NCBI GenBank assembly: GCA_046541515.1
Contig: JBKHDD010000095.1
Coordinates: forward strand, 1 to 18,271
DNA: 18,271 nucleotides
Source: CAYFVR01 sp046541515
Lineage (GTDB): Bacteria > Desulfobacterota > Desulfobacteria > Desulfobacterales > Desulfococcaceae
Direction: 5' to 3'
Shown here: positions 7,339 through 12,972 of the stretch, piece after piece
Numbering within the stretch: the first letter of the stretch is position 1
Layout of the letters: each line of letters begins with the position of its first letter
Notes under the pieces: model-generated
The model's input: only the letters and a program-made list of their open reading frames with translations
Told to the model about the DNA's origin: nothing
Database searches by the model: none
Translations under genes and position numbers: made by a program

Positions 7339-7755
7339 ATGAAAATCATGGAATTTTGCGAAGAATACCGCGAAGAGGTGATCGCGCTTTGGAAGGAAAC
7401 CAACCTGGTCGTTCCGTGGAACGATCCGTCAAAAGACATCGATCGGAAGCTGGAAGTGAATCCCGAACTTTTTCTCGTTGGCGTCTTGGAGAATGAGCTG
7501 ATCGCTACCGTAATGGGCGGCTACGAGGGTCACCGGGGATGGATCAACTAATTGGCGGTATCGCTTGGACATCGCAGGAAAGGATACGGGCGTCAAATGA
7601 TGGCGGCGGTGGAAAACAAAATCCGGGGTTTGGGTTGCCCCAAAATCAACCTGCAAGTGCGCGAGTCCAACACCGAGGTGATTCAGTTTTATCAAGCAAT
7701 GGGCTATGATGACGACCGGGTGGTTGGGCTGGGGAAAAGATTAGCGTTGGATTGA
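7339..7755 (+). pseudogene. YpeA-like GNAT acetyltransferase interrupted by an in-frame TAA
   Basis: Read through, these 139 codons give a full-length GNAT protein of the YpeA type (EEVIALWKETNLVVPWNDP, then VMGGYEGHRGWIN, stop, LAVSLGHRRKGYGRQMM, and at the end GYDDDRVVGLGKRL). The TAA at 7549-7551 replaces a codon that family members usually fill with Tyr (…YLAV…); one base change from TAT or TAC explains it. The acetyl-CoA-binding RRKGYG lies after the stop, so the 70-residue N-terminal product cannot be active alone. The start has AAGGAT upstream. A TTG directly after the stop (7552) could allow restart of the second half, but no ribosome site is visible. Most likely a fresh pseudogene; a sequencing error or readthrough is possible. 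The upstream spacer (7211-7338) is A+T-rich and includes TATAAG at 7274-7279, a weak -10 candidate. Confidence 0.85.
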
Positions 7756-7774
7756 CATCAAAAAAAATTAAAAA

Positions 7775-8167
7775 TCAATAAACCACACTTTTCAAATCGG
7801 TTTTGACAAAATCATTCCCTTTAAAAAGAATCGGTTCATCAAGATACTTGGCAAGGGCATACGCACAACAGTCTCCCATATTCAAACCGGCAGGATGCCG
7901 CCCCTTCCCAAAAGACCGCCAGGCGGATCGAGCAATTTCCCATTGCTCCGCATTCATGGGAAAAATTTCGATCTCGGAACGCGCAAAGAAAGCATCCAAT
8001 TCTTCGCCGCCTCGTTCACCCTTTCTTGCCTCCATCACCATGCTGGTTTCCAGAGCATTAACGGGGCTTATTCGACGCAAGGGTGCCTTCGAAAGAGCGC
8101 GTGCAATGCTGAATGCTTCCGGCTCTCTGAATAAAACGGCGATAATGGCTGAAGAATCGACGACCAT
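7775..8167 (-). CDS. vapC: VapC-type PIN-domain ribonuclease toxin
   Basis: This 130-residue PIN-domain protein has the four acidic metal-binding residues in place: Asp4 (MVVDSSAIIAVLFREPEA), Glu40 (NALETSMV), Asp99 (NMGDCCAYALAK) and Asp119 (FKGNDF). VapC toxins are Mg-dependent RNases that typically cut initiator tRNA or rRNA. The start ATG shares its A with the TGA stop of vapB (TGATG), the usual coupling in this system. It is transcribed towards, and ends only 19 nt from, the broken acetyltransferase. All catalytic positions are intact, so it should be functional. Confidence 0.93.
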   Translation of the reverse strand: MVVDSSAIIAVLFREPEAFSIARALSKAPLRRISPVNALETSMVMEARKGERGGEELDAFFARSEIEIFPMNAEQWEIARSAWRSFGKGRHPAGLNMGDCCAYALAKYLDEPILFKGNDFVKTDLKSVVY

Positions 8168-8424
8168 CAGTCGAGAAAACCACCGGAATTATATCCAATA
8201 ATTTCATCAGGGGAACGGGTGTCCAAATCCGGAAGCGCCGCGCACCTTTCGGAAATTTCCATGATATCTGCAAGGAGTTCTTCGGATGTATCCCGCGATT
8301 TTCGGATTCGCCCGATTCGTTCTCGCAAGGCGTTCAAAACGGCCTCCGAGATCGTTTCCCCGGTGATGGTTGCCAGCTCCCGCGCCAATTCTTCCGCTTT
8401 TGGATCGGTGAATTGAAGGGCCAT
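8167..8424 (-). CDS. vapB: VapB-type antitoxin (Rv0623/PSK-factor family)
   Basis: This 85-residue antitoxin starts MALQFTDPKAEELARELA, the standard N-terminus of the Rv0623-like VapB family. That region forms the DNA-binding part (residues about 1-45, with GETISEAVLNALRERI as a helical segment), and the acidic C-terminal tail should wrap the VapC toxin. A longer frame exists upstream, but this ATG has a near-perfect GAGGAGG five bases before it and matches the family start. vapC overlaps its stop by one base. The pair probably represses its own promoter (candidate at 8460-8488). Confidence 0.9.
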   Translation of the reverse strand: MALQFTDPKAEELARELATITGETISEAVLNALRERIGRIRKSRDTSEELLADIMEISERCAALPDLDTRSPDEIIGYNSGGFLD

Positions 8425-8429
8425 CGTTT

Positions 8430-8436
8430 CCTCCTC
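8430..8436 (-). promoter_or_regulatory. Ribosome-binding site of vapB
   Basis: GAGGAGG on the minus strand, five bases before the ATG at 8424. It is the strongest Shine-Dalgarno in the window and decides the vapB start against the longer upstream frame. A strong site for the antitoxin fits its need to be made in excess over VapC. Confidence 0.8.
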
Positions 8437-8459
8437 GAAATGAGACTCCATTCGTTTAA

Positions 8460-8488
8460 ATCGTAACACGGCCCCATCTCCCGCGCAA
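8460..8488 (-). promoter_or_regulatory. Candidate vapBC promoter
   Basis: On the minus strand TTGCGC (8483-8488), a 17-nt spacer and TACGAT (8460-8465) give a 4/6 plus 4/6 match to sigma-70 boxes, about 35 nt before the vapB start. The adjacent tttaaa palindrome could be part of an autoregulatory operator. This is inspection only. Confidence 0.45.
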
Positions 8489-8501
8489 TATTACCGACCA
8501 T

Positions 8502-8534
8502 AAAAAAAGCGCCCCCGCCAGAGGAGCGCTTTTT
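8502..8534 (-). terminator. Rho-independent terminator of the S1-like gene
   Basis: Reading the minus strand, gcgctcc pairs with ggggcgc (one T-G pair) around a short loop and is followed by TTTTTTT; upstream A's extend the stem. It lies 30 nt after the stop of the S1-like gene. The symmetric A and T runs mean it may work in both directions, but the vapBC operon starts just beyond it and has its own promoter. Confidence 0.85.
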
Positions 8535-8563
8535 CATATTCTTTTGGAATGAGGCCGGGGCGG

Positions 8564-10225
8564 CTATTTCCGCTCTTTCAACGCCTCCTGAAGCTTCTCG
8601 CCCAGCGAACCCAAACCGCCGCTTGAAGACGCGACTCCGCCGGTATCGGCCTTTTTGCGGCCGGCGTACTGCCGCCAGTCTTCGGCCTCCCGGGCGTCGC
8701 CGGGTCCCAGGGTCATTTTGCGGTCCCGGGGCTGGATTTCCTCCACCGTCACGGTGATGGAATCCCCCGGCTTGGTCTTTTCCAGCGCGGCCGGGTCGGC
8801 GGCGTTGCGCACTTTGGACTTGGGCAGCAGGCCGGTGATTCCCGGCTCCAGGTTCACGAAGCAGCCGAATTTCTCCCATTTTTCCACCGTTCCGGTCACC
8901 GCCTGGCCCACCTTGTACCGGTCCTGGACGCCGATCCAGGGATCGCCCTCCGCGTCCCGAATGCTCAGGGAAATGCGACGACGGTCCAGGTCCACGTCCT
9001 TGATCAGCACGTCCACCTCTTGCCCCGGAGAGACAATCTCCTCCGGATGGGTGACCCGCCGCTCGTAGCTCATTTCGCTGATGTGGACCAGTCCTTCCAC
9101 GCCCGGCAGCACCTCCACGAAGGCGCCGAAATCGGCCAGCCGGGTCGCCTTCCCCCGCACCTTTTCGCCGGCCTTCAGCTTGGGCGCTTCGGTTTCCCAC
9201 GGATCGCCGGAAATCTGCTTGATGGACAGGGCGATTTTGGGCTGATCCGGCTTTTTGCCCGGTTCCACCTTCAGCACCTGAACCGTCACCGTGTCGCCTC
9301 GGCCCACCACCGATTCCGGAGATTCCACCCGAGACCAGCTCAGCTCCGAAACGTGGACCATGCCCTCAACGGCCGGACCGATCTCCACGAAGGCGCCGTA
9401 GGGCATAAGATTGGTCACCTGCCCTTCCAGCACCGCGCCCTCCCGCAGCTCCTCCAAAAAGGCGCTTCGGGCCTCCTCGCGCTCCTCCTGAAGCAGCTCT
9501 CGCCGACTCAGCACGATGTTGCGGCCCCGCTCCTCGAAGCGGGCAATTCGAAACGGGAAGGTGAGCCCCACGTACTCCTCGGGCTTTTCCACGTATTTGA
9601 TGTCGATTTGGCTGACGGGACAGAAGGCGCGCTTGTCCATCACGGTCACCTCGAAGCCGCCCTTGATCTCCCTCACCACCCTTCCTTCCACCGGAAGGCG
9701 GGCGTCGTAGGCGTCGCGCAGCATTTGGAAACCGCCTTCGCCGGAAAGCGCCCGGGAAAGCCGCACCTCGTTTTCGCCGGCGGAGACCACGTACAGCTCC
9801 AGGGTGTCGCCCACCTGAACGGACAGCTCGCCCTCTTCGTCCAGCAACTCGGCCTTGTCCACGGCCGCGTCCACCTTGGCCCCGACGTTGAGGAACACGG
9901 AATCCATCCCGATCGAGATCACGCGCCCCGACACCTGGTCGCCCACCTTCAGGTCGGCCCCGGTTTCCTGGCCGTAGCTTTCAAACATATCCGCGAAGGA
10001 CTCGTCGCCATCCTCCGCCTCGCCTTCCGCCTCCGGATCGGTTTCCGTTTCCGGCGTTTCGGCGGGCGTCGCTTCCGCCTCTTCTTCGGCGGCCGCTTCG
10101 GGTTCGGTCTCCCGAGCGCCGGGCGATTCGGGGGAACCGGCTTCCGTCATCGTAGGCGTTTCGGCCGCATCGGAGGCGGACGCTTCTTCCGGGACCTCGT
10201 TTTCGGGGGTGGGGGTTTCCACCAT
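8564..10225 (-). CDS. Ribosomal protein S1-like RNA-binding protein with five S1 domains
   Basis: This 553-residue cytoplasmic protein has five S1 OB-fold repeats at about 93-158, 175-242, 262-336, 351-424 and 437-507. Repeats 3 and 4 carry the canonical GAFVEI/GAFVEV and GLVHISEMS-type RNA-binding residues. The first two are more divergent, as in S1 where the N-terminal repeats bind the ribosome. The first 80 residues are a low-complexity acidic tail rich in Glu, Ala and Thr, not present in E. coli S1. The C-terminus ends in a Gly/Ser linker and a short charged helix. E. coli S1 has six repeats and about 557 residues, so this is either the main S1 of this lineage or a paralogue; I therefore leave the symbol empty. 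It is monocistronic, with its own promoter and terminator. Confidence 0.85.
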   Translation of the reverse strand: MVETPTPENEVPEEASASDAAETPTMTEAGSPESPGARETEPEAAAEEEAEATPAETPETETDPEAEGEAEDGDESFADMFESYGQETGADLKVGDQVSGRVISIGMDSVFLNVGAKVDAAVDKAELLDEEGELSVQVGDTLELYVVSAGENEVRLSRALSGEGGFQMLRDAYDARLPVEGRVVREIKGGFEVTVMDKRAFCPVSQIDIKYVEKPEEYVGLTFPFRIARFEERGRNIVLSRRELLQEEREEARSAFLEELREGAVLEGQVTNLMPYGAFVEIGPAVEGMVHVSELSWSRVESPESVVGRGDTVTVQVLKVEPGKKPDQPKIALSIKQISGDPWETEAPKLKAGEKVRGKATRLADFGAFVEVLPGVEGLVHISEMSYERRVTHPEEIVSPGQEVDVLIKDVDLDRRRISLSIRDAEGDPWIGVQDRYKVGQAVTGTVEKWEKFGCFVNLEPGITGLLPKSKVRNAADPAALEKTKPGDSITVTVEEIQPRDRKMTLGPGDAREAEDWRQYAGRKKADTGGVASSSGGLGSLGEKLQEALKERK

Positions 10226-10297
10226 GGGAAATCTCTTCTCTCGATTTGGGGGTTGATTCTCGGCCCTCGCGGGCGTTCAGCGGTTGATTCCGGCCCC

Positions 10298-10326
10298 TTT
10301 TAAGCCTCGCGCCGCGTTCTTGTCAA
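10298..10326 (-). promoter_or_regulatory. Candidate promoter of the S1-like gene
   Basis: The minus strand shows a perfect TTGACA (10321-10326), a 17-nt spacer and TTAAAA (10298-10303), placing the start of transcription roughly 65 nt before the ATG at 10225. The -10 box is weak (3/6), but the consensus -35 in otherwise GC-rich DNA is persuasive. Confidence 0.5.
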
Positions 10327-10410
10327 GCGCAACCCGTTATTCTCCGTTTCCCGCATCTTTTCGAACCCCATGCTCCGCCGGAATCCGGGGTCGAAAAACA
10401 GGCCTAAAAA

Positions 10411-10510
10411 CAATACCGTTCATTTACCGAAAAAAGCAGGGGCGTATCGCGCACGCCCTTGGTCAATCTGGCGCCATTGACCCACGGAAATCCCAAAGTG
10501 AACGGTATTG
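10411..10510. repeat. Branched palindromic element (outer stem with two inner hairpins)
   Basis: An exact 12-bp inverted repeat (caataccgttca 10411-10422 with tgaacggtattg 10499-10510) encloses two further hairpins side by side. One is gggcgt 10440-10445 with acgccc 10453-10458, extendable by two weaker pairs; the other is the perfect 7-bp ggtcaat 10461-10467 with attgacc 10476-10482. Together they can fold into a multi-branch junction. The inner part resembles the repeat at 16444. It lies between the lipocalin stop and the S1 promoter and has no coding potential. It may be a REP-like or MITE-like element or a structured RNA. Confidence 0.7.
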
Positions 10511-10522
10511 GGCCCAAGGGTC

Positions 10523-10633
10523 TGTCCGAAATTAACTTGAACAATAGTACATTGGTTTCATTCCTCGGCAAGGCGATCTGCGGGAACTTGAAATGCGATA
10601 CGGGTGCATTTTTGTTCAGGTCGTTTCCGGACA
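10523..10633. repeat. 111-bp element with 22-nt imperfect terminal inverted repeats
   Basis: Arms 10523-10544 and 10612-10633 match as inverted repeats at 17 of 22 positions, beginning TGTCCG on the left and ending CGGACA on the right. An internal 6-bp hairpin (aaatgc 10591-10596 with gcattt 10606-10611) lies just inside the right arm. It starts only 12 nt after the neighbouring palindromic element and ends four bases before the lipocalin stop codon. It looks like a small non-autonomous palindromic or MITE-like unit. No flanking target duplication is obvious. Confidence 0.5.
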
Positions 10634-10637
10634 ATTC

Positions 10638-11171
10638 CTAAAAACAAGATTGATCCGTCCGGCGAAGATTCTCCACCGGGTAGCCCTTTTTCCGGGCCTG
10701 GTCCACCAGCATTCCGTAGGTTTCGTCCGAAAGCGTGGGCGTCCGGGAGAGGATCCAGAGATATTCCCGGCTGGGATGGCCCACCATGGCGTAGGCGTAG
10801 GATTCCTCGTCCAGCCCGATGATCCAGTAGGGGGCGGAAAAGGGCCAGAAAAAGGAAACCCGGAGCCGCGTGTTTCCGCTGTCCGGAACCGGTTCGGCCC
10901 AGCCCCGGGCCGTGTCCGGCGGCCCGTCGGGACCGCCCTTTCGGCAGCGGTTGATCACCCGAATCCGGTCGCCTTCCCGCCGGTATTCGGCGGTGGTGCA
11001 GTGGCAGCCTTTTTGGAAAAACTGGGGAAAGGCGGCGATTTCGTACCAGCGCCCCGCGTACCGATCCAGCTCCACGGGTCCGGGAACGGTGTGGCCGGGC
11101 TCCGGCGGAGGCGTGGAGGCGCAGCCCGCCAACATCAGCAAAAGGGCCGCCCGGAAAATCGGCCGCATCAT
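10638..11171 (-). CDS. blc: Bacterial lipocalin lipoprotein (Blc-like)
   Basis: This 177-residue lipoprotein has a short signal sequence with lipobox LAGC (cleavage before Cys17). The lipocalin signature is GRWYEIAAFPQFFQKGC, followed by NRCRKGG and the conserved YWIIGLDEES...YLWILSRTP block of the Blc family. Blc proteins are small beta-barrels anchored in the outer membrane that bind fatty acids or lysophospholipids and help in envelope stress. The start ATG overlaps the TGA of the upstream propeller gene (ATGA, with a second ATG next to it), so translation is coupled. No lone ribosome site is evident, which fits coupling. The 'KGC' and 'NRC' cysteines could form the usual barrel disulphide. 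Confidence 0.92.
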   Translation of the reverse strand: MMRPIFRAALLLMLAGCASTPPPEPGHTVPGPVELDRYAGRWYEIAAFPQFFQKGCHCTTAEYRREGDRIRVINRCRKGGPDGPPDTARGWAEPVPDSGNTRLRVSFFWPFSAPYWIIGLDEESYAYAMVGHPSREYLWILSRTPTLSDETYGMLVDQARKKGYPVENLRRTDQSCF

Positions 11172-12763
11172 TTCGCCCGCCGACGAATCCAGGCCCCGCC
11201 GGCCGTCGCCAGAAAAATGGCCAGCGTCGCCGGCATGATTTTGCCGGCCTGCCATTCGGTTTGGACCGCAGTCAGAAAGCAAAAAGCGTCGTTCTCCTCC
11301 ACCGCGATGGAGACGGTGTCGGTGGCGCGCAATCCGCCGATATCCGTGACGGTCAGCTCGAAGACCAACGTCGCGTCGTCCTGGTCGCCGGGGGCCACGA
11401 ACCGAGCCTCGGCCCGGCCCGCCTCGGTGAACTCCACGGCGGCCCCCCGGGTCTGCCGCCACTGGTAATCGGAAATGCCGTAATCCGGATCGGAAGAACC
11501 CGCCCCGTCCAAGAGCACGCTCTCTCCGTCCAGCACGGTCTGGTCGGGCCCGGCTTCTGCGGTTGGGCCCTGGTTTTCGCTGTTCCGGCCGGTCTGCCGA
11601 ATGTCGTGGCCGAATTTGGGCCAGGGCGAATCGTCGTCCAGTCCGGCTGCGCCGGTTTCCACGGCGTACAGCCGGCCGCCGAGGGTCGCGGCGGAGCCGT
11701 CCGACCCGGAGCCGACGTAGAGCGTCCCTTCCGGGTCCACCAGCGGAGAGGAACGGGTTTCGTTGATTCGGACCGACCATTCCAGCTCGCCGTCCGGTTC
11801 CAAAGCGAACAGGAAGGCGTTTTGGGCTCCAAAATAGACGTTTCCGTCGGAGCCGACCGCGGCGGAGGAATGGATCGCGCCGCCGGCGTCAAAGGACCAG
11901 CGGAGCCGCTCGGCGGCGTCGGCCGCCGAGCGCAGGGCGTAGAGAAATCCGTCCAGCGCGCCGATGTACAGGGTTCCGTCTTCCGCCAGTGCCGCGGAGG
12001 CGCGAATCAGGCCGCCGCTCTCAAAGGCCCAGCGCCGCCGGACCCGGCCGTCGGCTTCGGTCTCCAGCGCGTAGAGCCGCCGATCGTCGGAGCCGATGTA
12101 CACCGTCCCGTCCGCGCCGATGGCCGGCGAAGACCGGACCCGTCCCTCGGTTTGGAAAACCCAGCGGGCGACGCCGTCCGCGTCCGCGGCGTACACGTTC
12201 CCGTCGTCGGAGCCGAAATAGATGGTGTCGTCCGAAAGATCCTCCACCGTGCCGGCGTCGTCGATGGCGGGGCGGGAAAAGACGGGTCCGTCGGTGGGAA
12301 ACGTCCAGCGAAGCGTGCCGTCCTCGCCGTCCAGCGCGTACACGTTTCCGTCGTTGGCCCCCACGTAAACCGTGCCGTCCGGTCCGATGGCGGGGGAGGA
12401 ACGAATGGGGTCCCCGGCGTCAAAGCGCCATCGCCGGTTCCCCTCCGGCGTCACGGCGTAAAGAAAGCCGTCGTCCGATCCCACGTAGACCGTGCCGTCC
12501 GCCCCAAGGGCCGGGGAGGAAAACAGGTCCCCGTCGGTCTCGAAGCGCCATTTTTCGGCGCCGTCGGCCCCGTCGATGGCATACAGGAAATGGTCGTCGG
12601 AACCGACGAAGAGGGTCCCGTCGCCGGCCCAGGACGGAGAACCGTCGATGCGGTTCCCCCGCCGGGCGGTCCAGAGGACGTCGCCGGGTTCCGCCCCGGC
12701 CGGTGCGATCGGGAACAAAAACAGGCAGCACAACAGCGCCGCGCGGGCGGCCACTCGGTTCAT
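11168..12763 (-). CDS. Secreted PQQ-type beta-propeller protein with PKD-like domain and C-terminal membrane anchor
   Basis: This 531-residue protein has a Sec signal peptide (ending near PAGAE, residue about 25). Eight tandem repeats of the form DGTVYVGSDDGFLYAL span about 30-375, each with a paired KWRF/RWRF-type strand, as in BamB-like or PQQ propellers. A PKD/REJ-like beta-sandwich covers about 395-490 (GPTAEAGPDQTVLDGESVLLD to TVSIAVEEND). The end is a Cys-containing motif (DAFCFLTAVQTEW), one hydrophobic helix and RRRAK, a layout like CTERM sorting signals. The repeats lack dehydrogenase catalytic features, so it is more likely a structural or binding protein than a quinoprotein enzyme. 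The start at 12763 is chosen for AAAGGAG about 10 nt upstream and the signal peptide. It shares an operon with the lipocalin and is divergent from the channel gene. Specific role unknown. Confidence 0.85.
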   Translation of the reverse strand: MNRVAARAALLCCLFLFPIAPAGAEPGDVLWTARRGNRIDGSPSWAGDGTLFVGSDDHFLYAIDGADGAEKWRFETDGDLFSSPALGADGTVYVGSDDGFLYAVTPEGNRRWRFDAGDPIRSSPAIGPDGTVYVGANDGNVYALDGEDGTLRWTFPTDGPVFSRPAIDDAGTVEDLSDDTIYFGSDDGNVYAADADGVARWVFQTEGRVRSSPAIGADGTVYIGSDDRRLYALETEADGRVRRRWAFESGGLIRASAALAEDGTLYIGALDGFLYALRSAADAAERLRWSFDAGGAIHSSAAVGSDGNVYFGAQNAFLFALEPDGELEWSVRINETRSSPLVDPEGTLYVGSGSDGSAATLGGRLYAVETGAAGLDDDSPWPKFGHDIRQTGRNSENQGPTAEAGPDQTVLDGESVLLDGAGSSDPDYGISDYQWRQTRGAAVEFTEAGRAEARFVAPGDQDDATLVFELTVTDIGGLRATDTVSIAVEENDAFCFLTAVQTEWQAGKIMPATLAIFLATAGGAWIRRRAK

Positions 12764-12817
12764 GGAAGGCGGCTCCTTTCGCGCCGGGTCTGCGGAAAAG
12801 ACCGCGACCCCGCGCCA

Positions 12818-12847
12818 TTGACTTTTGCGAGAACACAAGAATAGTAT
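12818..12847 (+). promoter_or_regulatory. Candidate promoter of the multi-sensor channel gene
   Basis: In the 209-bp gap between divergent genes, TTGACT (12818-12823) is followed after 18 nt by TAGTAT (12842-12847), matching sigma-70 boxes 5/6 and 4/6. This would leave a leader of roughly 120 nt before the ATG at 12973. The A+T-rich stretch here (12817-12880) stands out from the surrounding GC-rich DNA. Inspection only. Confidence 0.35.
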
Positions 12848-12972
12848 TGACGCAGCTTCCAAAAAAACGCAAATCCAATTTCACGGTCTCGCCGAACGGA
12901 ATCGCCTGGATCAGCACGTCTTGATCGGCCCGTTCGGGTCCCGCCATCCGAACCCCTCGAGGAAAGCGAGCC

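Noticed and set aside
7803..8201. Open frame on the plus strand opposite vapC
   Set aside because: It mirrors vapC, whose PIN residues are all intact; the opposite translation has no recognisable features or ribosome site.
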